Notes: a model not told the origin generated them from the sequence alone. A DNA stretch of 64,000 nt from Actinomyces oris (GCF_006546825.1 NZ_VICC01000007.1:62001-126000); one strand, 5' to 3'; positions 46,329 through 56,576 are shown, counted from the first letter of the stretch. Translations and numbers: made by a program.

Positions 46329-47162
46329 TCAGACGCGGGCCAGGACCTCCCCGTGCACGACGACGAACCAGGCGTCCTTGCTGGCGCCCCACTGCCGCCA
46401 CGCCTGGGCCATCGCCTCCAGGTCGGCCCCGTCTGCCAGTCCCAGCTCGACGGCCCGCGGACCGAAGGAGGTCAGGCACCGCTGCGCCCAGGTCTGCGAC
46501 TGCCAGGCCCGGTCGGCGGGCGTGGCGTAGCACCAGGTGGAGGCCGAGGCGCTCACGTCGGCGAAACCCGCCGCCCGGGCCCAGGACAGCAGCCGGCTCC
46601 CGGCGTCGGGCTCGCCGCCGTTGGCCCGGGCGGTGGACATGTAGACCGAGCGCCACCGCTCCATGCCCGAGGGCTCGGGGAACCAGGTCATGGCGGAGTA
46701 GACGGCGTCGCGCACGGCCACGATCCCGCCGGGGCGGGTGACGCGGCGCATCTCTGCCAGGGCGCCCACCGGGTCCGCGAGGTGCTGAAGGACCTGGTGC
46801 GCGTGGACGACGTCGAAGGAGGCGTCCTCGCAGGGCAGGGCCATGACGTCCCCGCGGGTCACCTCCACCTGCTCGGACAGGCCCCGGTCGCGAAGCGTCG
46901 CCCGAGCCGCCTCCAGGGCGCCGGCCGTGGCATCGAGGGCGACGACCCGCCCCGGGGCGACGCGTTCAGCGAGATCCGCGGTGATGGACGCCGGCCCGCA
47001 GCCGACGTCGAGCAGGTCCATTCCCGCACGCAGGTGGGCAAGCAGGTAGGCGGCCGAGTCCGCCGCGCCGCGCCGCGCGTGCGCGCTGAGCACCGCCGCA
47101 CTGTGACCGTGGGTGTAGCGGGCCGTCTCGACGGAACCGTCTGAAAGCTGTTCACTACTCAT
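46329..47162 (-). CDS. UbiE-like SAM-dependent methyltransferase
   Basis: A 277-residue class I methyltransferase. Motif I is LLDVGCGPASITADLAE (about 50-66), the acidic end of strand 2 is VALDATAGAL, and FDVVHAHQVLQHLADP is the post-motif usual for UbiE/ArsM-like small-molecule enzymes; EMRRVTRPGGIVAVRDAVY follows. The C-terminal 90 residues are Trp- and Ala-rich. ATG 47162 is chosen because GGAGG lies about 10 nt upstream; the frame extends a few codons further. Substrate unknown. Confidence 0.85.
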   Translation of the reverse strand: MSSEQLSDGSVETARYTHGHSAAVLSAHARRGAADSAAYLLAHLRAGMDLLDVGCGPASITADLAERVAPGRVVALDATAGALEAARATLRDRGLSEQVEVTRGDVMALPCEDASFDVVHAHQVLQHLADPVGALAEMRRVTRPGGIVAVRDAVYSAMTWFPEPSGMERWRSVYMSTARANGGEPDAGSRLLSWARAAGFADVSASASTWCYATPADRAWQSQTWAQRCLTSFGPRAVELGLADGADLEAMAQAWRQWGASKDAWFVVVHGEVLARV

Positions 47163-47230
47163 GCCTCCAGATCCTCCAGGAATGTGATCTGTGTTGCGCA
47201 AACGTCCGGAATGCGGCCTTTGCGACGGCT

Positions 47231-47258
47231 ATGTTTCCTCCGGATCGCGAGATGTTTC
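47231..47258 (+). promoter_or_regulatory. ATGTTTC direct repeat upstream of gdhA
   Basis: ATGTTTC occurs at 47231-47237 and 47252-47258, 21 bases apart (two helical turns). The second is followed after 6 nt by GTGAAC, close to an inverted GlnR-type site (GTTTC-N6-GTNAC). GlnR control of gdhA is known in other actinobacteria; here it is a guess from the match. Confidence 0.35.
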
Positions 47259-47334
47259 GTCTCAGTGAACGTCTCGGTGGAAGTCTTTTCGCGGCGCCGC
47301 GGCGACCAGCCAGGTGCTGAGCTTATTCCGCTAG

Positions 47335-48687
<1,353 letters not shown>

Positions 48688-48717
48688 TACCTGGCTGATC
48701 CGGGCTCGCACCCACAG

Positions 48718-48762
48718 CGACGGCGTCCGTCGCCTCTGAGAACGAGGCGGCGGACGCCGTCG
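48718..48762 (+). terminator. Hairpin terminator after gdhA
   Basis: CGACGGCGTCCG and its complement (12 bp) with an inner CGCCTC/GAGGCG stem, about 30 bases after the stop, followed by TTGTCGCG. Confidence 0.75.
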
Positions 48763-49038
48763 TTGTCGCGTGGGACGGGGCGTGGGCATGAAAGGGGAGT
48801 GGGATCGACGCTCATGGCAACCATCCGCGCGGCTCGTTCCTCGCTTCGCTCCCGCTGTGGAGGCATGGCCCGACGGCGCGGACGGGCACCCGGGGGAGGC
48901 GGGTACGAGCGCCGTCTGATGAATGTCAGTGAGTGCCACGAAAAATAATGCCCCGTATCGCAGGGGCGCATACGGTGACCCATGTTCCTCTCCTCACCTT
49001 CTCCCGGGTCACCATCCCTCCGCCTGACAAGGAACGAC
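48763..49038. other. Leader region of the 5'-nucleotidase gene
   Basis: No gene seen. TACGGT at 48971-48976 is a possible -10; it lies 5 nt before an in-frame ATG (48982) and 62 nt before the preferred start. CCGTAT/ATACGG arms flank it in a small palindrome (about 48954-48976). Confidence 0.4.
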
Positions 49039-51477
49039 ATGCGACTGCGCCCCACGCGGGCCGTCAGGGTCAGCGCCGTCATGTGCGCGCTGACTCTGAC
49101 AGCCCTCAGTCCCTTCCCGCTCAACCCTCCCGCCGGTGCTGACGAGCCGGCCGCCCCAGCAGCCCCGGCCGACGCTCCGGCCGCCGGCGCCACCACCATC
49201 GACCTGCTGGGCATCACCGACCTGCACGGCCACATCTCCCGGACCACTCAGACGGACAGCGCCACCGGACAGACATCCGTCGAGGACCCCGGTGCTGTCA
49301 CGCTGGCCTGCGAGGTCTCCTCCGCCCGCGCCGCCAACCCCAACACGCTGTTCGTCTCCGCCGGAGACTCCGTGGGCGGATCGGCCTACGTCTCCTCCAT
49401 CCTCCAGGACCGCCCCACCATGGAGGCGCTCAACGCGATGTCCCTGGATGTCTCCGCCCTGGGCAACCACGAGCTCGACCAGGGTCTGAGTGACCTGGAG
49501 ACGCGTATCTTGCCCGCCTCGAACTTCCCGATCCTGGCCGCCAACGTCTCCGGCTCGGCTCCCTTGAGCGCCGAGGGCGGCGGCAAGGGGACCTTCATCA
49601 AGGAAGTCGGCGGTGTGCGCGTCGGCTTCGTCGGCGTCGTCACCGATGAGCTTCCCACCCTCGTGTCACCCTCAGCCCTGTCCACCCTCACTCTGAGCCC
49701 AGCGGTCGCCGCCGCCAACGCCCGTGCCGCCGAGCTCAAGGACGGCGACCCCGCCAACGGTGAGGCCGACGTCGTCGTCGTGCTCAGCCATGAGGACGCG
49801 GCCTCCACGGCCACGAGCTTCTCCAAGAACGTCGACGCCGTCTTCTCCGGGCACACCCACGTGCCCTTCGCCAAGACCGTCACCGGTGCAGAGGGCAACC
49901 AGATCGCCGTCGTCCAGGCCGACCACTACGGCTGGGCGCTGGGACGCATCCGCCTGAGCTACGACCCCGCCAGCCGGAAGACCTCAGTGGTCAGCGCCGA
50001 CAACAAGGACCTGCGCAGCTCGAGCTGCACCACCGATGCCTACGGCGTCGCCGGAATCGTGTCCCAGGCGGAGAAGGACTCCGCCGCCGAGGGCGGCAAG
50101 CCGCTGGCCAAGATCGGCTCGGACTTCCTGCGCGGCTCGGACGGCTCCGGCCCCGGCGCCAACCGCGGCACTGAATCCACTGCCTCCAACCTCATCGCCG
50201 AGTCCTTCCGCAGCTGGCTCGCCACCGACATCCAGCCGACCGGCTCCACCCGCTACGTGGGCATCATGAACCCCGGTGGCGTGCGCGCCGACCTGCTCTA
50301 CGCCGCCTCCGGCTCGGAGGGCGATGGGGTCCTGACCTCGGGGGAGGCCTACACCGTCCAGCCCTTCGGCAACGAGATGGCCTACACGACCCTCACCGGC
50401 GCCGAGCTCAAGGCTCTGCTGTCCCAACAGTGGCAGCCCGGCTCCAGCCGCCCCGTGCTCACCCTGGGGCTGTCCAGGAACGTCGACGTCCTCACCGAGG
50501 CCACCACCGATCCCGCATACGGGGACGAGGCCGGAGCCGCCCCCGCGATCCGCGAGATCCTCGTCGACGGCAAGCCGCTGGCCGACGGCGACAGCGTCGT
50601 CGTCGCCTCCAACTCCTTCCTGCTGGCAGGAGGCGACGGCTACACCGTCCTGAAGGACAAGCCCGTGACCAACACCGGCGTCCTCGACCGCGACGTCACC
50701 TCCGCCTACCTGGCCTCCTTCGGCGACAAGCCCGTCACAGCCGACTACTCCAAGCGGCAGACCGCGATGACCGTGGGGCCCGTGTACATCAGCTCAGGTG
50801 GCGCGCGCAGCACCGACACGGTCTCCGTGACCCTGGACTCCCTGGCCTACACCAACTCCACCGAGCAGGCCGCCGGCGCTCGGCGCGTGCGCGTGAGCGC
50901 GGGGGATAAGGAGATCCTGACCAAGGACCTCGACCTCACCGTCAACCCCACCGGCCCGACCACCGGGCGGGTCGACTTCAACCTCACCTTCCCGACCGAC
51001 GCCCCCACGCGCGCCTGCCGCACGGTCCAGGCCACCACCTGCCGCTGGGCCTCCGTCGAAACCCTCGACGCCGCCGGTACGGTTCTCAATCGCTTCTCGG
51101 TCGAGATCGAGGATGAGGATGCGGCCGACCCCGGAGTGGACTCGGGAGACAGCACGGCGACGGGCGCTGACGCTGCGGCGGACGGGGCCGGCGGCAAGGC
51201 GGCATCCACCCCACAGGGCGGCCCCGGTGCTGGTGAGACCTCTGTGGGCGGCGGCACCGAGCCGTCTGCGGGGAGCGGCGCGCAGCCCGCAGCCACCGCC
51301 GCTCCGGCCGCGTCCGGAGCACCCGCCCAAGCAGCCGGGCCCGAGCGCCCGAACCAGGCGGCCAGTGATAGTCCTCTGGCCCGCACCGGCGCCTCACTTG
51401 GCGCGGGGGTACTCGCCCTCGCCCTGCTCGTCGTCGGCGGCTACCTCATCCTGCGCCGCAGACAGCAGGTCGCCTGA
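49039..51477 (+). CDS. Cell-wall-anchored 5'-nucleotidase (UshA-like)
   Basis: An 812-residue surface enzyme expected to release phosphate from extracellular nucleotides, giving nucleosides. Signal peptide (about 1-34), metallophosphoesterase domain with DLHGHI, AGDSVGGS, LGNHELD, LSHED and SGHTHVPF; then the 5'-nucleotidase C-terminal domain with MNPGGVRADL and ASNSFLLAGGDGY. A Gly/Ala/Pro linker precedes the sorting signal: LARTG, hydrophobic stretch, RRRQQ. LAxTG in place of LPxTG is a known variant in GC-rich actinobacteria. ATG 49039 is preferred for the AAGGAAC site and normal signal peptide; ATG 48982 is possible. Confidence 0.9.
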   Translation: MRLRPTRAVRVSAVMCALTLTALSPFPLNPPAGADEPAAPAAPADAPAAGATTIDLLGITDLHGHISRTTQTDSATGQTSVEDPGAVTLACEVSSARAANPNTLFVSAGDSVGGSAYVSSILQDRPTMEALNAMSLDVSALGNHELDQGLSDLETRILPASNFPILAANVSGSAPLSAEGGGKGTFIKEVGGVRVGFVGVVTDELPTLVSPSALSTLTLSPAVAAANARAAELKDGDPANGEADVVVVLSHEDAASTATSFSKNVDAVFSGHTHVPFAKTVTGAEGNQIAVVQADHYGWALGRIRLSYDPASRKTSVVSADNKDLRSSSCTTDAYGVAGIVSQAEKDSAAEGGKPLAKIGSDFLRGSDGSGPGANRGTESTASNLIAESFRSWLATDIQPTGSTRYVGIMNPGGVRADLLYAASGSEGDGVLTSGEAYTVQPFGNEMAYTTLTGAELKALLSQQWQPGSSRPVLTLGLSRNVDVLTEATTDPAYGDEAGAAPAIREILVDGKPLADGDSVVVASNSFLLAGGDGYTVLKDKPVTNTGVLDRDVTSAYLASFGDKPVTADYSKRQTAMTVGPVYISSGGARSTDTVSVTLDSLAYTNSTEQAAGARRVRVSAGDKEILTKDLDLTVNPTGPTTGRVDFNLTFPTDAPTRACRTVQATTCRWASVETLDAAGTVLNRFSVEIEDEDAADPGVDSGDSTATGADAAADGAGGKAASTPQGGPGAGETSVGGGTEPSAGSGAQPAATAAPAASGAPAQAAGPERPNQAASDSPLARTGASLGAGVLALALLVVGGYLILRRRQQVA

Positions 51478-51670
51478 CGCTGCCTGACGCCGGCTGGGTC
51501 GGCCTGACGCAGTCCGCCCCAGGCTGACCCGCAGCGATATGCGGATCGAGACTCGTGCCCGTCATCCCGACTCGGGGAGGCGGGCACGAGTGCTGTCTGC
51601 GGGGCGTCGACGACGGGGTGTCACCGGGGACTGTTCGGGCGGCCTGGGCGGCGAGGACTGCGGTTCGCGC
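51478..51670. other. Intergenic, before the 113-bp element
   Basis: Directly after the nucleotidase stop is GC-rich sequence with several GCCTGACGC-like short repeats (51475-51510). No gene seen. Confidence 0.4.
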
Positions 51671-51783
51671 CGAGGACGTACTTTCCGATCGGGGACTGCG
51701 TTGTCCTCCGGGCTACTGGGGTGCGCCCGCAGTCGTTTGTCGGAGAACGCAGTCCTGGGCGCCGAAGGACGTCCTCGATGGGG
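51671..51783. repeat. 113-bp palindromic element, copy 1
   Basis: Starts CGAGGACGTACTTTCCGATC and ends near CGAAGGACGTCCTCGATGGG; the two halves are largely complementary, each with a GACTGCGTT/AACGCAGTC block. A second copy of the same length lies at 56464-56576. Confidence 0.7.
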
Positions 51784-51860
51784 CGGTGGTGCCCGTCGGG
51801 CGGACCCTGTTCTCAAAACAACCTATGAAATGTATTGTGAGTCACTCTGGGGTAGACATG

Positions 51861-51900
51861 AATGTCTGAACGGGCATACTCTCATATCTGTTCAGACATT
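51861..51900. promoter_or_regulatory. Inverted repeat upstream of fruR, probable operator
   Basis: AATGTCTGAAC and GTTCAGACATT are perfect 11-bp arms around 18 nt; further out ACTCTG and CAGAGT also pair. GAACGGGCATACT (51868-51880) recurs as GAACGGGCGTACT at 51920-51932. This is the expected place for autoregulation by the DeoR-family protein. Confidence 0.6.
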
Positions 51901-51953
51901 CAGAGTCGAGTGGATGCCCGAACGGGCGTACTGGTTGACGGCACGGACCTTCT

Positions 51954-51961
51954 AGGAGGTG
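51954..51961 (+). promoter_or_regulatory. Ribosome binding site of fruR
   Basis: AGGAGGTG, the best Shine-Dalgarno sequence seen in the window, 3-5 nt before ATG 51965; it excludes the in-frame GTG two codons upstream. Confidence 0.75.
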
Positions 51962-51964
51962 AAC

Positions 51965-52729
51965 ATGCGTATTGAGGACAGGCACCGCCAGATCGTGGAG
52001 CAGGTGCGCGGTGCGGGGCGGGTCCTCGTCACCGAGCTCGCCGAGCACTTCGACGTCACCCCTGAGACGATCCGCCGCGACCTGACCGCCCTGGACCGCA
52101 GCGGCGCCCTGCGCAAGGTCCACGGCGGCGCCATCCCCGCCCCGGCCCTGCCGGAGACCGGCGTGACCCAGCGCGAGCAGGTCAACCCCACCGCCAAGCA
52201 GGCCATCGCCCGAGCCGCCCTGGCGCGGCTCGCACCGAAGTCCGGCACCACCCTCCTCATCGACGCCGGAACCACCACCGGCTCGCTCGCCCGTCTCCTG
52301 CCGGGCGACACCGACCTGACCGTCATCACCAACTCCGTCCTGACCGCCGCCTGGCTGGCCGGCGCCGGACGCACCCGGGTGCGGATCCTGGGCGGTCAGC
52401 TGCGCGGACTGACCCAGGCCGCCGTCGGCCCCGAAGCCGTCGAGGCCCTGTCCACCCTGAGGGTCGACGTCGCCGTCCTGGGAGCCAACGGCCTGAGCGC
52501 AGCCCACGGACTGTCCACGCCCGACCCCGACGAAGCCACCGTCAAACGCGCCATGGTGCGCAGCGCCCGCCAGGTGGTGGCCCTGGTCGACTCCACCAAG
52601 ATCGGCCAGGAGCACCTGGTCTCCTTCGCCTCCCTCGACGACATCGACCTCCTGGTCACTGACGTCGAGCTCCCGCCCGCACTCATCGACCAGCTCACCG
52701 CCACCGAAACCGAGGTCCTTGTCGCATGA
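51965..52729 (+). CDS. fruR: DeoR-family regulator of the fructose operon
   Basis: A 254-residue repressor. The N-terminal DeoR helix-turn-helix is at about 20-45 (LVTELAEHFDVTPETIRRDL) followed by the LRKVHGGA wing. The C-terminal DeoR sensor domain has LLIDAGTTTGSLA, VITNSVLTA, ILGGQLRG and LGANGLSAAHGLSTPD, which binds sugar phosphates; fructose 1-phosphate is the likely effector given the next two genes. The stop overlaps the fruK start (ATGA). It probably represses its own operon through the inverted repeat upstream. Confidence 0.9.
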   Translation: MRIEDRHRQIVEQVRGAGRVLVTELAEHFDVTPETIRRDLTALDRSGALRKVHGGAIPAPALPETGVTQREQVNPTAKQAIARAALARLAPKSGTTLLIDAGTTTGSLARLLPGDTDLTVITNSVLTAAWLAGAGRTRVRILGGQLRGLTQAAVGPEAVEALSTLRVDVAVLGANGLSAAHGLSTPDPDEATVKRAMVRSARQVVALVDSTKIGQEHLVSFASLDDIDLLVTDVELPPALIDQLTATETEVLVA

Positions 52730-53736
52730 TCCTGACCCTCACGCCCAACCCGTCCCTCGACCGCACCGTCTCCCTGCCCGGACCCCTCCAGCGCGGCGCC
52801 GTCCAGCGCCTGACCGGCGTCGTCATGGAACCGGGAGGCAAGGGCGTCAACGTCGCCCGCGTCCTGTCCAACGCCGGGCGCGCCGCCACCGCCGTCCTGC
52901 CCGCCGCCGAGAACGACCCCATCCTCACCGCCCTGGGCGCCCTCGAGCTGCCCGGCCTCACCGTGCGATCCGTGCCCGTGGCCGGACCCGCCCGCATCAA
53001 CACCGCCGTCACCGAGCCCGACGGCACCACCACCAAACTCAACGAGCTGGGGGCGGGCTTGAGCGAGGAGGAGATCGACGCCGTCGAGCACGCCCTCCTG
53101 GAGACTCTGACGCTCACGGGGGTGTCGGCCGGAGCCGACACCCACCACTGGGCGGTCCTGTCCGGCTCCCTGCCGCCGGGTGCGCCGGCCAGGTGGTACG
53201 CCCGCCTCGTGGGTCTCCTTCGGGAGGCCGCTCCGGGGCTGCGCATCGCCGTCGACACCTCCGACGAGCCCCTGGCCGCCCTGGCCGCCGAGCTGCCCGC
53301 ATCGGCCCCCGACCTCATCAAACCCAACGGTGAGGAGCTCGGCCAGCTCGCCGGCCTGCCCGCCGAGCGCGCCATGGCCCTCGAGGAGGGCGCCGTCCAA
53401 GGGGACTACGGTCCCGTCGTCGACGCCGCCCGCCTCCTGATGGGCCTGGGGCTCGGTGCCGTCATGGTGACCCTCGGCCCCGCCGGCGCCGTCCTGGTGA
53501 CCGCCGACGGCGCCTGGCACGCCACCGCCCCCGAGGTCCCGGTGGTCTCCACCGTCGGAGCCGGGGACTCCTCGGTGGCCGGCTACATCCTGGCCGACGT
53601 CAACGGCGGTGACGAGGCCGAGCGCCTGCGCACCGCCATGGCCTATGGCTCGGCCGCCGCCTCCCTTCCCGGAACCACCCTGCCCACGCCCGCCGACCTG
53701 CCCGAGCAGGCGGCCGTCGTCACCCGGCTCTCCTGA
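52726..53736 (+). CDS. fruK: 1-phosphofructokinase
   Basis: Phosphorylates the fructose 1-phosphate delivered by the PTS to fructose 1,6-bisphosphate. A PfkB-family protein of 336 residues: MILTLTPNPSLDRTV at the start, GGKGVNVARVLSNAG at 38-51, and the catalytic Asp281 in VGAGDSSVAGY. Its ATG overlaps the regulator's stop. The product feeds the aldolase reaction encoded at 2688. Confidence 0.95.
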   Translation: MILTLTPNPSLDRTVSLPGPLQRGAVQRLTGVVMEPGGKGVNVARVLSNAGRAATAVLPAAENDPILTALGALELPGLTVRSVPVAGPARINTAVTEPDGTTTKLNELGAGLSEEEIDAVEHALLETLTLTGVSAGADTHHWAVLSGSLPPGAPARWYARLVGLLREAAPGLRIAVDTSDEPLAALAAELPASAPDLIKPNGEELGQLAGLPAERAMALEEGAVQGDYGPVVDAARLLMGLGLGAVMVTLGPAGAVLVTADGAWHATAPEVPVVSTVGAGDSSVAGYILADVNGGDEAERLRTAMAYGSAAASLPGTTLPTPADLPEQAAVVTRLS

Positions 53737-53973
53737 GCTGGGGCGCCCGCAGGCGCCGGGCCGCGGACCCGCGAGTCTGCGGCACCCGCACGCGCCGGCG
53801 GCTGCCGGCCGGCCACCGCCCAGCCGGCTCCGCCGTCGACCGGCCACCGACTGTTCACCACCCGCCCACCGATCCGCCACCTGACCACCGCTGACCGCAT
53901 GCCCACCACCCTTGACCACCTGTGACCCGCCGCAGCCCACCGGGCGACGGCACCTCGGACACCAAGGAAGACC
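53737..53973 (+). other. C-rich, G-poor leader between fruK and fruA
   Basis: A 237-base spacer. From about 53815 to 53940 the top strand is rich in CCACC and GACCACC and poor in G for this genome, with no stable hairpin. Such unstructured C-rich RNA is the kind loaded by Rho factor, so expression of fruA relative to fruRK may be set here. Confidence 0.35.
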
Positions 53974-56136
53974 ATGACCGAGAACAAGCCCCTCATCATC
54001 CCCGAGCTGGTCGCGCTCGACGCCGACGCCGGCCCGGGCAAGGAAGACGTCATCGAGTTCCTGGCCGCCACCGTGGCCGGCGCCGGCCGGGCCTCCAGCC
54101 CCGACGGCCTGGCCGCCGACGCCAAGAAGCGCGAGTCCACTGCCCCCACCGGGATCCCCGGCGGCATCGCCATCCCGCACTGCCGCAGCCCCCACGTCCT
54201 GGCCCCCAGCCTCGGCTTCGCCCGCCTGGCGCAGCCGGTCGACTTCGGGGCCGCCGACGGGCAGGCCGCCGACCTCATCTTCATGATCGCCGCCCCCGAC
54301 GGCGCCGACGACTTCCACCTCCAGCTCCTGGCCAAACTCGCCCGTGGGCTCATGCAGACCGAGTTCACCGACGCCCTGCGCCAGGCCGCCGACGCCGAGG
54401 AGATCACCCGCATCGTCACGCAGCAGGTCCAGCCCGAGCTGCTCGACGGCGGGGAGGAGAGCGAGGCCAGCGCGGCCGGTGAGGCCGGAAGCACCGCGGA
54501 CTCGGCCGCAGGGTCCGGTGCCGCGCAGACCAAGGCCGCTGCGGCGTCGGCGGCCCCGGCGGAGGGCGAGACCGTCATTGTGGGGGTCTCCTCCTGCCCC
54601 ACCGGCATCGCCCACACCTTCATGGCCGCCGAGGCCCTGGAGCAGGCCGGCAAGGACCGCGGCATCACCGTGGCCATCGAGGGCCAAGGCTCGGGCAAGA
54701 TCGACGCCCTCGACCCCGAGCTCATCAAACGGGCCAGCGCCGTCATCTTCGCCCACGACCTGCCCGTCAAGGGTCGCGAGCGCTTCGCCGGCAAGCCCGT
54801 CATCGACGTCGGCGTCAAGGCGGCCGTCAACGACGCCGGCTCCCTGGTGGACAAGGCCCTGGCCGCGGCCGACGACCCCGGTGCTGCCCGCGTGCCGGCC
54901 GGCGGCGAGTCCGCCGAGGAGAGCGAGGAGGGCTCCGAGCACTGGGCCCGGCGCCTGCAGAGGTCCGTCATGACCGGGGTGTCCTACATGATCCCCTTCG
55001 TGGCCGCCGGCGGTCTGCTCATTGCGCTGGGCTTCCTCCTGGCCGGGTATGACGTGGCCAACCTCTACGAGAAGATCTCCATCAGCGACTACTCCCTGTG
55101 GAACCTGCCCGGCAACGAGTTCGTCCACGAGATCAAGAACTCGGCCGACAACGTCGTGGGAACCGAGACGATCACCGTCTCCCAGTCCGGGCTGCTGCTG
55201 TACATCGGGTGGACGCTGTTCCTGCTGGGGCAGGCGGCCATGAGCTTCCTCGTCCCGGCGCTGGCCGGCTACATCTCCTTCGGGCTGGCTGGCAGGCCCG
55301 GGATCGCGCCCGGGTTCGTCATGGGGGTCGTCGCGGTCGAGGTCGGGGCCGGGTTCATCGGCGGCCTGGTCGGCGGCATCCTCGCGGGCTACTTCGCGGC
55401 CTGGCTCGCCGGGCTCAATGCGCCGGCCTGGCTGCGAGGGCTCATGCCCGTGGTCGTCATCCCGCTGGGCACCACGCTGGTGGTCGGCGCCGTCATGTAC
55501 CTGGTCCTCGGGCGGCCTCTGGCCGCCCTCATGACCGGGCTGAAGGACGGGCTGACCTCCATGTCCCAGGGTGGCTCCGCCGTGTTCCTGGGTATCATCC
55601 TCGGGCTCATGATGTGCTTCGACCTGGGCGGGCCGATCAACAAGGCCGCCTACCTGTTCGGCACCGCGGGCCTGTCCGAGGCCAGCGCCAGCAACACCGC
55701 CCCCTACGAGATCATGGCCACCGTCATGGCCGCCGGCATGGTGCCGCCGCTGGCGATGTCGGCCGCGACTTTCCTGCGCTCGCGGCTGTTCACCAAGGCC
55801 GAGGTCGAGAACGGGCGCAGCGCCTGGCTGCTGGGGCTGTCCTTCATCTCCGAGGGCGCCATCCCCTTCGCCGCCGCCGACCCGCTGCGCGTCATCCCGG
55901 CCACCATGGCCGGCGGCGCGATCACCGGAGCGATGACCATGGCGATGCACGTCGGCTCGCGCGCGCCCCACGGTGGCGTGTTCGTCGCCTTCGCCATCAC
56001 CCACTTCGGTGGCTTCCTCCTGGCGATCCTGGCCGGGACGGTGGTGAGCACCGCGCTGGTCATCGTCCTCAAGGGGCTGGGGCGCAACGCCGACGGCAAG
56101 AAGGGTGTTGAGGCGCAGGCCGCGGCTGCCGCCTGA
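53974..56136 (+). CDS. fruA: Fructose-specific PTS enzyme IIABC
   Basis: Takes up fructose and phosphorylates it to fructose 1-phosphate, using phosphate from HPr. The 720-residue protein fuses IIA (1-150, phospho-His69 in GIAIPHCR), an Ala/Glu linker, IIB (about 200-300, phospho-Cys208 in VGVSSCPTGIAHTF) and IIC (about 325-705, with around ten helices; MTGVSYMIPFVAAGG at its start and SEGAIPFAAADPLRVIP near the end). This A-B-C order is usual in actinobacteria. ATG 53974 follows CAAGGAAG. HPr and EI are not in the window. Confidence 0.96.
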   Translation: MTENKPLIIPELVALDADAGPGKEDVIEFLAATVAGAGRASSPDGLAADAKKRESTAPTGIPGGIAIPHCRSPHVLAPSLGFARLAQPVDFGAADGQAADLIFMIAAPDGADDFHLQLLAKLARGLMQTEFTDALRQAADAEEITRIVTQQVQPELLDGGEESEASAAGEAGSTADSAAGSGAAQTKAAAASAAPAEGETVIVGVSSCPTGIAHTFMAAEALEQAGKDRGITVAIEGQGSGKIDALDPELIKRASAVIFAHDLPVKGRERFAGKPVIDVGVKAAVNDAGSLVDKALAAADDPGAARVPAGGESAEESEEGSEHWARRLQRSVMTGVSYMIPFVAAGGLLIALGFLLAGYDVANLYEKISISDYSLWNLPGNEFVHEIKNSADNVVGTETITVSQSGLLLYIGWTLFLLGQAAMSFLVPALAGYISFGLAGRPGIAPGFVMGVVAVEVGAGFIGGLVGGILAGYFAAWLAGLNAPAWLRGLMPVVVIPLGTTLVVGAVMYLVLGRPLAALMTGLKDGLTSMSQGGSAVFLGIILGLMMCFDLGGPINKAAYLFGTAGLSEASASNTAPYEIMATVMAAGMVPPLAMSAATFLRSRLFTKAEVENGRSAWLLGLSFISEGAIPFAAADPLRVIPATMAGGAITGAMTMAMHVGSRAPHGGVFVAFAITHFGGFLLAILAGTVVSTALVIVLKGLGRNADGKKGVEAQAAAAA

Positions 56137-56244
56137 TCCGGCAAGCCTCATCACCGCGTCGTGCGGGGTTCCACCAGGTGCGGGGCCCCGCACGATGTGT
56201 GTGAGGACCTGAGGGGCCGGGTCCGGGAGGCTCGGTGTCCTTCG

Positions 56245-56425
56245 GTGGGGACGCTCCACGTGGCCGGGGACTTCTTCTCGCCCACGGGTGCAGTGCGCGC
56301 GTGCGGGGACAGGAACCCTGTCCCCGACGGCGTCGAATACCCCCGGCCGGGGCGACATGCACCCGCTCGCGCAGGATGTCCCCGCCCGGGGCGACACGCA
56401 CCCGGCCGTGAGGAAGTGTCCCCGT
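56245..56425. repeat. 147-bp element, diverged inverted copy 3
   Basis: GGGGACAGGAACCCTGTCCC followed by CGACGGCGTCGAA matches the reverse complement of the core of copies 1 and 2, and the flanking GTCCCC blocks recur. It is longer and rearranged. It lies directly before the second 113-bp element. Confidence 0.55.
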
Positions 56426-56463
56426 TGGCGCGGAACGTCCCTGTGGACTGTGTCGCCTCAGAT

Positions 56464-56576
56464 CGAGGACGTACCTTTCGATCGAGAACTGCGTTCTCCT
56501 ACAGAAGGTGACGGCCCGGGCGCAGTCGTTTGGGGGAGAAGTACGTCCTGGGCGCAGAACGCAGTCCCCGATGGGC
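56464..56576. repeat. 113-bp palindromic element, copy 2
   Basis: Starts CGAGGACGTACCTTTCGATC and ends GAACGCAGTCCCCGATGGG; same length and order as the copy at 51671. Contains GAGAACTGCGTTCTCCTA and AGTACGTCCTGGGCGCAGAA. Confidence 0.7.

Noticed and set aside
52396-56397. Minus-strand open frame of over 1300 codons across the fructose operon
   Set aside because: Shadow of fruR, fruK and fruA produced by GC-rich codons; no motif, and the sense genes are clear.
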